This document shows, piece by piece, positions 1-9,905 of a stretch of 35,668 nucleotides of DNA (positions within the stretch are counted from its first letter, which is position 1; every line of letters begins with the position of its first letter). Source of the DNA: Lineolata rhizophorae (taxonomy: Eukaryota > Ascomycota > Dothideomycetes > Lineolatales > Lineolataceae); NCBI GenBank assembly GCA_010093515.1, contig MU001709.1, positions 129,404 to 165,071 on the forward strand, read 5' to 3'. The notes beneath the pieces were generated by a model. It searched no databases, was not told the DNA's origin, and was given only the letters and a program-made list of their open reading frames with translations. Both the position numbers and the translations under genes were made by a program.

Positions 1-762
1 TGATCAGCTTCAAAATGAGCCGGAGACCATTCAAATTGAGTAAGAATTGATGGTTCTATGATGAATTGGGATAGGATGATGGTGTTGAGTGGGTCATACT
101 CTGAGGGCGGGTCATACCCTGATAGGAACGGTTAGCGTTTTGTCTAGTTTAGAATACATATGCATTTATATTGAATGACTTTGTGGAGCCCAAGCTATGT
201 GTTGGTTAGGTCTTGCGTCGCCTCCGCGAGTTGGATTGATAATGTCTAACTATTTGTGAGTCTTGCATCTAGTAGTGAATGGAACAGTGGAATTTTGCAG
301 CAGCATGCTTCCATCACCTCAAGTATGTATGTTTTGTTCAAATATATCTACGCTCCATCTTTTTGATGTACTTCAACACGTATCAAATATCCAACATAAC
401 AATCGTCCTTGCTTGTATTGGTCTAAGCGTCAAATATTTCAAGATTACTGATGACACAACTTGCAACATTTTCATAATCAAATGTGGATTGGACGCCAGT
501 AATCCAATTAGAACACTACATCCTTTGTCAGGTAAATTGCGACATCACTTCGACATGTAGTCAGTCTCGTTTCTGGCTCGTTAACAGCTAGAGACTATTT
601 GGGGCCGTTGGGTTCGAAATGTTACAATGAAATGAGTAGTGCAATTAATTACTCTAGAATTGATTCAGACTACGAAGTCCGAGAGCGGTCTTATCTCAGT
701 GTTGTGCGGAACAGACAGACACCGTTCCGACTCGTTCACAGAATCCGACTAGATCCTGCACA
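1..762. other. AT-rich gene-poor left flank
   Basis: No coding region is supported here. The base composition is clearly more AT-rich than the gene island that follows, and the longest open frames (62 and 93 codons) look random and resemble no family I know. The stretch next to 762 should hold the 3' untranslated region of the zincophore-like gene. No terminal repeats or transposase motifs were seen. Confidence 0.5.
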
Positions 763-1792
763 TTAGACGCAATGAACCTCGCCGTCATCGTGGGTATGGC
801 AGGACTAAGAACTGATTAGAGGATACTAGTCATAAGGGCAGGGTATCAGCGCATACCTCGGCGGCAGAAGACGTCATGCTTGCCGCTTGGGTTTGAGTAG
901 GCGTAACAACAGCTTCAGACGTGGTCTCGGCCTCAGACGTGGTCTCGGCCTCAGACGTGGTTTCGGCCTCAGACGTGGTTTCGGCCTCGGACGTGGTTTC
1001 GGCGGCAGATGCAGCCTCGACAGTAGATGTGGTCTCCACCGGCGGCTCGCCCGGGCAGCCTTCTCCCGGAACAGCAACATCGTACGCATACGCTTCGAGC
1101 GCAAAGTACTGCAAAGTATCGCTATCCCGCAGAGCGTGCTCAGGACTCTCGTCCGAGAGCGCGAGCACCTCGCTATAGTCCTCGGCGAAGTGCTCGACGA
1201 CTCCCTGCGAGATGGCGGGCACGTGGAGGACCCGGTGCATCAGGTCGGAGGCGAAGTAGAAGTTGGACGGGCTGCTGGCAACCGTGAAGCCGAAGCCGCA
1301 CATGGCCTCCAACGGATATCTCTCGATAAAGGATAGGTCGCAGATGACGGTCTCGAGGGTGGCGTTTTCGCCGCGCCAGTGGCCGCCCCAGCTGTCTTGG
1401 GTCTCGCAGTTGAGGTCCGGGTCGTCACAGCGGAAGAGCACGCCCGACTTGTTGGCCCGAACGATCCGCTCGTACCATCCGACGGCCTCGGCGGTGGGCC
1501 CGCCGCCAAAGTACTTCAGCACGATCTCGGACTGGTTGCCATGGTAGAGGAGGTGCTCCTTAGCGTGCGTGGCCAGGACGCCGAGCTCTCCGAGAGCTCG
1601 CGACAACATCGACGTTTGAGTGGCGTTGCACGATTCGTGGATCGTGTAACCCTCGACGTATCCGGCAGCCCAATCGTACGTGTCGGAGGTGATAACAATA
1701 TTTGAGGGCTCCACGCCTCTGTCGACGAACCGTGGCAAAGCAGCGCACGTCGAGCAGAGAAGTGCGGAGATGGCAAATATGTTGGAGAGCAT
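763..1792 (-). CDS. Pra1/Asp f 2-like secreted zinc-binding protein (zincophore family)
   Basis: Two exons, complement(join(763..804, 857..1792)), give 325 residues. The start at 1792 is chosen because it opens directly with a signal peptide (residues 1 to about 18); a Met 49 codons upstream would bury it. The body matches the family of Candida Pra1 and Aspergillus Asp f 2: YDWAAGYV near residue 39, WGGHWRGENAT near 135, and H186-RVL-H190 followed by H201, which resembles a deuterolysin HExxH site with the Glu replaced by Arg. A Ser/Thr/Glu repeat occupies 265-294. The 52-nt phase-0 intron (GTATGC..CTAATC..TTAG) leads to a 13-codon exon ending C-H-T-H-D-D-G-E-V-H-C-V, the conserved C-terminal zinc ligand motif of the family. 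In Candida and Aspergillus these proteins bind extracellular zinc and serve uptake in zinc-poor, neutral to alkaline medium; the same role is inferred here. The neighbouring gene is not a zinc transporter. Confidence 0.9.
805..856 (-). other. Intron of the zincophore-like gene
   Basis: A 52-nt intron with donor GTATGC, branch-like CTAATC and acceptor TTCTTAG. Reading through it gives an early stop at 830 and removes the conserved His/Cys tail; splicing joins Glu312 to Ser-Cys-His in phase 0. An earlier CAG at 813-815 would put the second exon out of frame. Confidence 0.85.
915..1004 (-). repeat. 18-bp tandem repeat, five copies, coding TTSEAE
   Basis: Five head-to-tail copies of an 18-bp unit (plus-strand form TCAGACGTGGTCTCGGCC) at 915-932, 933-950, 951-968, 969-986 and 987-1004. 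The first four differ only by a C/T change; the fifth has a few more changes. Being a multiple of three it stays in frame and encodes a Thr-Thr-Ser-Glu-Ala-Glu array in the low-complexity linker between the zincophore core and its C-terminal metal motif. Copy number is likely to vary between strains. Confidence 0.9.
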
Positions 1793-3506
1793 TGTGTGAG
1801 CTTGCGAAAGGTAGCAATGAAATAGTACCCTCAGTCTGTCATAAGAAGGGTCCAAGTTGAGTGAGCAAGGATGAGAAACATGAAGTACCTGGGGCCATCT
1901 TATACTGCGAGCCAAGATGTTCGTTTGCTCTCGTTCCAACTAGCCTGCGGCCAGATCGTGCTCGGTGAGCGCCATCACGGAAGACATTGCCTGATTCTAC
2001 GCGCCTCTGAAGTCACCGCATTGGCATTACGTTGAAAAGTACGAGTGAGGTCTTCCAAGGTACTCGGCAATAGAATCCACTTCCCGGAAGGAGTGTAGTG
2101 GTGGGACATGGGAGAGAAATATCCCGCTCCGCCAAGCAGTGCTAAGGAGACACCAAGGTACTCGTACTGGCTTTCCCAACTGAAGAACAGAAATGACGAG
2201 TAGAAAAACTCACCGCATCTAGACTAGATATCTGTTGACTTTATGGAGGCGTCAATCCCTAATTCGGATTACGTTACCCTGCGAGCGCCCTGAACCGTCA
2301 AAAGCTACATGGGATTTGCCTCGACCACATACGTCTCATTAAGGCACCGACCTTCAGGTTCACCATAGGATTCTCGTTCAATTAGTAGAGATCTTGAGCG
2401 TCTCTAGAACTAGGTCGCCAAAGGCCAGGCGTATTCCCCTGCGCCTTCCGTAAAGTAAATCTGTCGTGGTTATTTTCGGTCCTTGATTCGAGTTTCATAC
2501 TTTTGTCACTTTCACGTGCAATTACTGTCTTGATTATAGTATTTATTTAGAGATTGAACTCCTTCGTAACTCATACTAATGGCTCCACACAATTTACTCT
2601 CAGTTGTACGTTGGTAATCTAGGGCGGGGTAGCTCGATTCAGACAAGAGGCTAAATAAGTCAACATTCATTTGTGTAACCATGTTTTTTGCATATCTTTG
2701 GCGCGGGAGAAATGCACGTGCTACGACTTTGTTCATGTCTTGTCGGATCCTGAGAGAGTTGACAACTCCATACGCTCCAAATCACTGCAGTGACACATCC
2801 CTTTCATGGACCGGCCACAATGCTCGCTGCCCGTATTTGCTTCGTCGATGGAATTTGCTAGCTTGAATTTATTCGCTGCGCGTAAATTCAGCCTTTTGGG
2901 AGTCGGCGCATGACTTCCAGAAGACACAAATATGACAGGCTGCAGCTGCTACAGGGTTCCGATCAAGTGCTGCGCGAGGTACGTGGTTACGTTTCAAATG
3001 GAATGCAGCGGCGCACAAAAGATTTTGAAATCATGTACGGCACATTCCACGCTTTTATAAAAGTACTAGGGCTATTACTCTGCATAAGGCTGAGTACCAA
3101 CTCCTTGCGCCTGCCTACGGTTCATCCTAAATACCTCCTGATAAACTTTTGACGAAGCGGTTGTATACATAGCGATTGGCGAGTCGCATGGTGAATGCGA
3201 GGCACCAATGACGGCTATACACGGAATCTTGACAAGCTTCCTTGACTGATTAGCTTTTGAAGTGAAATCGACCATCGTGTTTACAAGTACCCTTGGTCTG
3301 TCGTCGGCAAGTCTTGGGACAACAGGAACAAATGACTTCTAGGAAAGGGGGAATAATGATTCGTCCGGCCCAGACCTTCAACCGTCATCCACATTTGCCA
3401 TTAGGGGTCCCGGCGCAACCCATGCTCCCATGGGCCTTCATGCCTACTCCTATGGCATCCGCACTAGCGTTAAAGTCCAGTTAACGCCGAACCCATAACC
3501 AGGTAT
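1793..3506. other. Intergenic region with the zincophore promoter
   Basis: There is no convincing gene in about 1.7 kb. The part next to 1793 should be the promoter and 5' leader of the zincophore-like gene; candidate regulatory hexamers there are listed separately. From about 2200 to 3500 the sequence is more AT-rich, and its open frames are short (at most about 80 codons) and unrecognised, as expected for non-coding or decayed DNA. The right end should hold the 3' untranslated region of the methyltransferase gene. Confidence 0.5.
1911..2429 (+). promoter_or_regulatory. Candidate PacC (GCCARG) and zinc-response (CAAGGT) sites
   Basis: Upstream of the zincophore start codon, the 12-mer CCAAGGTACTCG occurs twice (2055-2066 and 2153-2164). 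Each copy contains CAAGGT, the core recalled for the Aspergillus zinc regulator ZafA. GCCARG hexamers, the PacC consensus, occur at 1911-1916, 2131-2136 (both GCCAAG) and 2424-2429 (GCCAGG). Aspergillus aspf2 is controlled by zinc and by PacC, so the combination fits, but each hexamer alone is short enough to arise by chance. Binding has not been shown. Confidence 0.4.
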
Positions 3507-4798
3507 TTAAGCCGGCCGCTGACCATAACAAATAGAGCTTCTCTAGTTAGCACCCGGTTACAGCAACAGAACACGGTCTGGCACTCACATGTTCTGATAG
3601 GCATGTATCGACTTGTTCCTCAACTCCTTCCTTATCGCCGCAATCATGACTTGGATTTCCTCCGCCCGCCACTGTTCGCGTCAGAACAACCGCCAAGGAA
3701 AAAAAAAAGGAAAAGAAAGAAAAAAAAAACCACCACCACCAAGATCACTTACGCCAAGGTAGTTTGTGAACAAGTGCATGGCCCACCCCTCGATGCCATC
3801 CTCCCAGCCCAGCTTATTATACGCGCCAATTTCCCTCATCTTCCTGTCCTTGGGCCAGGTCCCGATAGGCCACTTGAACGTCCTATACGTCACGTTGTCG
3901 AAGCCAGCCTCGCGCATCAGCTTGCCCGAGTCCTCCGCGATGCTGAAGCTCTTGCCGAACTTGTCGCCCGCCTCGAGCGCCCAGGGCCCCCACATCTCCA
4001 TGGAGGTGCCGGCGATGCTGCCGTCGTCGGCCCGCGGCACGACGCTGATCTCGGCCTGCTCGAACCAGGCGCCGGGCTTGAGGGCGGCGAGGACCTCGCC
4101 GTACAGGGCGCCGTAGTCGGCCACGCAGCCGTAGATGCAGCGCGCGTGGATGAAGTCGAAGCTGGCGGGCGAAAAGGTCCACGGCGCGGCGGTGAAGTCG
4201 TCGATCTGGAACTCGAGGTTGGGCGGCACCATGGCGGGCTGGATGGGCGACAGGTCCGTGGCGACGACCGAGGCCGACGGGTAGGCGTCGGCGAAGTCCA
4301 TGGCCCAGATGCCGGTGCCGGTGCCGAGGTCGAGGACGCGCTGGGGGTTCGGCCCCACCGGGGCTAGGAACAGCCGGCCGTCGAGGGTGAGGCTGAAGAT
4401 GTGGTGGAAGAGGTCGAGGTTGTCCTCTGGACGTCGAAGCGATTAGACACGTGATTCGAGGGTTTTATTTCATCCAATACGCCGCGGGCCGGGCTGTTTC
4501 TTACGCGCTTTCTCGTCGTTGGGTCCCCTGGAGCAGGCGATCGGTCAGTCATCTGGTTCGCACGTCCGCGCGGGGAGGCTTTTGCTTCTGCGTCTAGCTT
4601 TCGGTTCTCGAAGCAGCCGTACCAGTACGCGCCCTCCCGGTAGCTGTGATAACGCCTCCCATTCTCGTAGACGTAATTGGCGATGGCGGAGCGGAGTGAC
4701 GTGGTGTCGGAGGCGGTATCGGTGTCGCCGTAGGACGAGTCGTCGTCAGAGACGAAGTCGGCGCGAGTCGGACTCGCTGGCGGACTCTGCACGGGCAT
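3507..4798 (-). CDS. LaeA-like SAM-dependent methyltransferase
   Basis: Four exons are inferred: 4798 to about 4505 or 4564, then about 4426 to 3753, 3671..3589 and 3537..3507. The N-terminal exon carries the family signature of an Asp/Ser/Thr-rich segment followed by NYVYENGRRYHSYREGAYW. The second exon has NLDLFHHIF and SAM-binding motif I VLDLGTGTGIW, then VVATDLSPIQP and a typical class I methyltransferase fold. Exon 3 (WRAEEIQVMIAAIRKEL, ending IHAYQ) and exon 4 (ICYGQRPA, stop) match the usual C-terminus. The 81-nt (3672..3752, GTAAGT) and 51-nt (3538..3588, GTGAGT, branch CTAAC) introns are clear. The first junction is not: donor GTAAGA at 4504 with acceptor at 4425 gives 359 residues, while donor at 4563 with acceptor at 4427 gives 340; both keep frame, and both leave more residues between AYW and LDL than the family normally has. 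Relatives include the regulator LaeA and many small-molecule methyltransferases, so the substrate is unknown. Confidence 0.85.
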
Positions 4799-5615
4799 GG
4801 TGTCCTCGAGGACGAGTTGAACTGGGAGCAGCCTGAGGGGCCGGCGGGAGCGGGAAAGAGGCCGGGGGAGTGATGATAAAGCCCCCACGGGGGCGGGCAG
4901 AGGAGAAAGAGGCAGGAGCCAGTCGCGGGCGGCGCCGAGACGTCAGACCGCGCCGCCGGCCGCGGGCCATTGGCCGGACCAGCCTCGCGGCGCCGGACTG
5001 TGCCTCGTCGACGCGCGACGGCCGAAGACGGCGCGGTGCAACGTGGGAGACTCGCTTGCCCGCTCCGGCCAGCCGCGCGCCGCGCTCGACGCCACGCGCC
5101 GCGCGCAACACCACGCGCAGGCGGCCAGGGCCCCCGCACGTTCCCCACGATGCGCTCGGTCGGCAGGGCCTCGGGCCCCCGGGCCACCGGTTCGTCTGAC
5201 ACCGCGCGCCGGGTCCCAGCGTCCCGGCCTGGGCACGTCCGGCTCGATGGGACGAACGGATCCGCGCCGGCGCGGGGCTGCCGCAGCAGCAGCAATCGTG
5301 CCAGGCATCCGCATGGAGCGGTCGCCGTGCAGATCACGGCTCGCGCCCGCGCTGGCCGGCCGCACTAGAGCCTCCCGAAGGGGCAACGAGCTGCGCGCCC
5401 CGGCGTGGGCAGGCGGTGGGTTGGCGGCCCGTCTCTAGCGGTGGCCCGGACTTATCACACGGGCCCCGGCCCCTGCCAGGCGCCCTGCCTATCACCGCCA
5501 GAGTGCGGATTTGGTGGGTTGATCTCGCCCACTGCCTCTCGTCGTGCGGAGAAGTACGAAGGCACCGCCGTGGATGCTCACGGCTGCCCGACGCCACTAG
5601 ATTCCACAAGCAATC
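4799..5615. promoter_or_regulatory. Shared divergent promoter region, methyltransferase / P450
   Basis: About 0.8 kb of very GC-rich sequence lies between two start codons pointing away from each other. Long open frames occur on both strands, but they are Arg/Pro/Ala-rich, as expected of GC-rich non-coding DNA, and none resembles a family. An in-frame upstream Met at 4888 could extend the methyltransferase by 30 residues, but that extension is basic and unlike the family N-terminus. No specific binding site is claimed. Confidence 0.5.
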
Positions 5616-7274
5616 ATGGAGCCTCCCTCGCCACTGCGTCTGGCTGTTCCGGCATGTCTCGCCTTTCTCGCCTACGTCCTCTGTCTCTACGTCTATCGTT
5701 TGTTTTTCCACCCCCTGGCCAGGTTCCCCGGCCCAAAGCTCGCCGCCCTGAGCAACTGGTACGAGTTCTACCACGAGGTCGTGCTGCAGGGCAAATTCAC
5801 GGCGCACGTCAAGGAGCTGCACAAGCAATATGGTCTGTCGTCGGTTCTGTCCCGCAATCCGCAGCGTTGAGGTGAGACTGGAGCTTGAGTAATCCTCCGC
5901 TGACAACCGGCGCTGGCCAGGGCCAATCATACGCATCACCCCGTCCGAGCTTCACATCGACGACCCGGAGTACTACGACCAGCTTTACGCTCGCGCCGGC
6001 CGCCGTGACAAGTATTCGTACTTCTCCGGCCGCTTCGGCTACGCCAGCGACAGCTTCTCGACGGTCCACCATGACCTGCACCGGCTGCGGCGCAAGGCGC
6101 TCAGCCCCATGTTCTCGGCCAAGCGCATCTCTGAGTTCCAGCCCGTGATCCGCGAAAAGGTCGACAAGCTGTGCCAAAAGTTCACCGAGTACCAAAAGGA
6201 CGGCAAGGTGCTGGCGCTGAACCGTCCCTGGATGGCCCTCACGACCGACATTATTACCGAGTACGCCTTCGCGCGCGCCTACGACCAGCTCGACTCGCCC
6301 GACTTCCAGGACACGCTGCACGAGGCGCTCGTCGCCATCTACACGACGGGCCAGTTCGCGCTGCACTTCCCCATCGTGTTTCCCATCCTCGACATGCTGC
6401 CGGACTGGTTCGTGCTGCGCGCGCAGCCGGTGCTGCAGCCCGTCGTGGGCCTGCGCAAGGACCTGGCCCGCAAGGTCGACGAGATCCGCCGGGGCATCAA
6501 CGACGGCCACAAGGCCGTCGCCCACCCGACCATCTTCCACGAGCTGCTGCTCAACGCCGACCTGCCCGAGCCGGAGAAGTCCAACGCGCGCCTCGGCGAC
6601 GAGGCCCAGCTCATCGTCGCCGCCGGCCTCATCACCACCTCGTGGGCCCTCACCGTCGCCAGCTACCACATCGCCGCCGACCGGCGCGTCTACCTGGCGC
6701 TGCGCGCCGAGCTGGCCGCCGCCGGCGTGACGGGCGCCGGCGCCGAGGAGCGCGACTGGCACAAGCTCGAGGCGCTGCCGTACCTCGGCGGCTGCGTGCG
6801 CGAGGCCATCCGCCTGGCCCACGGCGTGTCGACGCGCAGCCCCCGCCTGGCGCCCGAGACGGAGCTGCGCTACGCCGACTGGGTCATACCCCGCAACACG
6901 CCCGTGTCCATGACGAACGCCCACGTGCTCATGAACGACGCCATCTTCCCGGAGCCGCGCACGTTCCGGCCCGAGCGCTGGGTCGACGATCCGGCGCTCG
7001 AGCGCTTCTTCGTCCCGTTTAGCAAAGGGAGCAGGCAGTGTTTGGGCCTTCTGTGAGTGTCGATCCCTTCCTGCCAAGTCTGTTGCTGACCGACGACTGC
7101 AGCCTCGCACAAGCCGAACTCTATGTCACCATCGCGACCGTGTACAGCCGCTTCGAGTTCGAGCTGGTCGACACGGACGTATCGGACGTGGAGATGAAGC
7201 ACGCCTATCTCGTGCCGTATCCCAAGTGGGACTCTAAGGGCGTGCAGGTCAAGATAAAATCCGCGCCACAGTGA
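5616..7274 (+). CDS. Cytochrome P450 monooxygenase (FSKGSRQCLG type)
   Basis: Three exons, join(5616..5832, 5921..7052, 7103..7274), give 506 residues. There is an N-terminal membrane anchor (about 8-28) followed by a proline hinge FHPLARFPGPKLAAL, typical of ER-bound fungal P450s related to trichodiene-oxygenase-like enzymes. The ExxR pair is E367-R370 (REAIR). The PERF-like element is FRPERW, and the heme loop FSKGSRQCLG places the thiolate Cys at 446. The I-helix reads A-G-L-I-T-T (307-312), so the usual acidic residue before Thr is replaced by Ile. Intron 1 (88 nt) uses a weak donor GTCTGT. It is chosen because reading on meets a stop just before the better-looking GTGAGA, and because it restores QYG-PIIRITPSELHI. 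Intron 2 is 50 nt (GTGAGT..CAG). The substrate is unknown; the divergent methyltransferase suggests a shared pathway but does not prove one. Confidence 0.92.
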
Positions 7275-8165
7275 GGATGCATCGCGAAATCTCGGTTTGA
7301 ATATGAACCAAGCTGAACGCATGTTTGTTTCGCTATGACTAAATGAAACCAGCCAATTTGGAGTCGATTGGATTCAAGATAGCCAACTAAGATTGGAAAA
7401 TAGCCAAGACCTGACGTTCGTTTTGCGCTCTGGTTTACCGTCGTACAAACTCTGTCACGTGATGACGTTAAACAGACTGGAGCGCACCAGCTGGAACGGC
7501 AGGTCCGCCGAGCCATCCGCTGCAGCACGCGCACAGTATCTCTTCCCCTTCCGTGGTCGCCTCGAGTCCGTCAGCCACTCCCCTACTACCCAAGAACCCC
7601 TAAAGCTTCGCCCTAATCTTGTGCGCTCCGCCCCAGTAAGCGCTGTTCAAATCCCACCACCTCAGGAGCGAAGCTCCTATCGAGTACTCCCGCGGCCTTT
7701 GCTGCGCCACTGAAACTGGCTAGCTAGCGGTGTGGAAGGAGCCTGCGTGGTTGGTGCGCCCGGAGACAGCGACGAAGTAGACGGAGGAGAGGGAGACGCA
7801 GAAGACACGGGCTTGGGGGATGCTTACTGTTGCCATGACGGAGTGGTTAGAGCCTAGCGTTGTGTAGTTTGGCGTGGTGAGGTGAAGACGGGTCTATCGT
7901 GGCCGTTGGGAACGCTATAGTGGCCGTAAAAGATTAGCGCCGTTCGAGAGCGGGCAGTCGCGGGGCACTTGAAAATGCTGACGGTGATGTACTTATCCCT
8001 AGGTTTCCGGAAAATAGTAGGAGTGGTTCATAACTAATAGTGTCAAGTCCGCAAAGATGCACATCGAGCCCACTCCATCTAGAATTAATAGTCTCCAACG
8101 CGCCAAATCCATGGCGTCCTTGGACAAGCTGTTTCTCTTCCAACAGAGCCGCTGACAACCACGCT

Positions 8166-8429
8166 CTAGACCCACTTGTTGGCAACGCTCTCAGTAACGC
8201 CGTTACCATTGAATAGAGCAAGAGTTGTCGCGTCCGCAACTCCGAACAGCAGCCCAGCTTGGTTGATCCCCAACTGTGCCTCGACGTCCGCTGCAAGCTG
8301 CACGGTCGCCCCAATAGACAAATTCGCAGGTTTCTCGTGGGCCCCAAAGTCCGGTGAAAAGATGCAGCTTTCACTCCGTTGATCCCCGCGTGATGTCCTA
8401 CGATGCCCTCGGCAATGGCCACGGTGGCA
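8166..8429 (-). other. Unrecognised open stretch, possible exon or gene relic
   Basis: An open frame of 87 codons ends at a TAG (8166-8168) and has no Met at its start. The C-terminal 60 or so residues have a balanced composition, including FSPDFGAHEKPANLSIGA and LLFGVADATTLALFNGNG, unlike the Arg/Pro-rich noise of neighbouring frames. An overlapping frame reads MAIAEGIVGHHAGINGVKAA. I recognise no family. It could be the last exon of a short gene, a decayed fragment, or chance. Confidence 0.2.
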
Positions 8430-9392
8430 TCACTGCTTCGCGCGTGCTAATGCCTGCCTGCCCAAGCTCTACACCCTTCCATGGCGTGCCACGCGCTGAG
8501 CGTCGACTTGGAGCGGTGGCGTCGCAGCGGAGAAGTATCTTGCCCCTGGACCTATGGAGGTAGTGCGCGCTTGGAGTTCGTGAGAGATGCTTGGCCATCG
8601 ACGAGGATTTGCTGCTAGTCAGAGAGGAAGCTGGCGAGGGCGTGGGTGGGTAGGAGAATGAGGACAAGGAAAGTGAGACGCGTGCTGGGTAGAATGAAAT
8701 GATTGGTTAGCTTGAGTCGCTGAAGGAAAGTTCGTAGAGAATGTCCTCAGGGTCAGTACATTGGATTCCCCAACTGGGCCATGGAATGAAAACAATTGGT
8801 ATCTCGAACACATCCCGGGGCAGGACCCTAGCAGGTGCTTAGTGACCTCCAGTGACTAACCTTCACCCATACGAAAAATCATGTCGTCTCAAATTCGACG
8901 TTCCAAGTTCAATCCCAGCCTCGTTAGCCAATGTCTGATCCTCGTATATCCAAACAATCGTCATGAGGCTAACCATCATCCCCTCCCTAACAGCATAACT
9001 TGACCTCGGTCAGCTACATGTGATGTGCACCCATCCCGGTCCATCACACAGAGACGAGTCACTCCAGTCCAGATGTCACCCCAGCCTAACCATTTCATGT
9101 ATTGATGACTACTTAACTCACACCGCAGCAACTTTCTTTCTACAATACAACTGCACGTAAAATCCACACCCAGCTCACAGCACACAACACAAAAAGCACA
9201 CGCATTATTTTCTTTCTCATCCGATTCTTCCTTCCTTTCCGTCTCGAGTCCGATAGCCGGCCGGGCCCACGACACAAGCAGTCGCGCATCGGCGCAAGCC
9301 TCAGAAAGAAAAACAAAATAAAAATAAAAAAATGAACACGGAATGCAAAACCAGACACCCCGTCCCGTTTATCTCACAAGAAAGTAAAACAC

Positions 9393-9433
9393 ACAAGCAA
9401 GCAAGCCAGCAAGCCAGCAAGCCAGCCAGCTAG
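9393..9433. repeat. CAAG/CCAG simple repeat
   Basis: A short imperfect array of CAAG and CCAG units in the probable 3' untranslated region of palI. A-tracts of 12 to 14 bases lie nearby between about 9830 and 9885. Confidence 0.8.
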
Positions 9434-9905
9434 CGGACGAGAAGAAGCTCGCTGGACATCGAGAGAGCTGCCCGGCGGGATGATCGCGAGTCCGCCCCGC
9501 CCCGCCTCGTATAGCGCGCGCGCCCGCGGCGAATGAAAGAAGACGCCAAAACGGCGGGACACTGAAAAGATGTAAAACCGAGAGCCGTAAAACGGGTCGT
9601 TACAAGCGGCAGAGGTTCGGGATGAGAAGGATATTAATTGAGGATGTGGATGTAGGCGGGTCGGATTAAGTATGCGGGAGAAGAGTAATGGAAGGTGGAA
9701 AAATGCCCAGTGGAAGAACCACGCTCTGTACTCAAAGGAATAGACCGGCAGGAGCCCACGCCACGCCGGGAAAGGAAAGGAAAGCGCGAATGCGTTCGCT
9801 TCTTTGTTCGTCAAAACTTAAAAGGGGGGGAAAAAAAAAAAAGTGGGAATCGACCTTTTAAGAAAGCAAGAAAAAAAAAAAAAAGGAACTGAAACCGTGA
9901 CCTCC

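Larger units (their letters stand above)
7275..9905. other. Long gene-poor tail-to-tail interval
   Basis: The P450 and palI end facing each other across about 2.6 kb. The right part (about 9150-9905) is probably palI 3' untranslated sequence with A-tracts and a CAAGCCAG-type repeat. A stretch around 8166-8429 on the minus strand reads as plausible protein and is listed separately. The remaining open frames (for example 7393-7713 plus, 8398-8667 minus) resemble nothing I recognise. Confidence 0.45.

Noticed and set aside
600-640. GGTTCGAAAT resembling a tRNA B box
   Set aside because: There is no T-arm stem around it and no matching acceptor or D-arm upstream.
2346-2356. ACCTTCAGGTT, like the yeast Zap1 element
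   Set aside because: One base short of the ACCTTNAAGGT palindrome and a single copy; weaker than the repeated CAAGGT sites.
3603-4367. Plus-strand frame of 254 codons
   Set aside because: It is antisense to the methyltransferase exon carrying SAM motif I, and it runs across two introns.
5869-5876. GGTGAGAC as the first donor of the P450 at 5616
   Set aside because: It looks better than GTCTGT, but an in-frame stop precedes it and the joined frame would lose PIIRI.
5809-7110. Minus-strand frame of 433 codons across the P450
   Set aside because: It is antisense to well-supported P450 exons and crosses both the heme region and an intron; it is a by-product of high GC at third positions.
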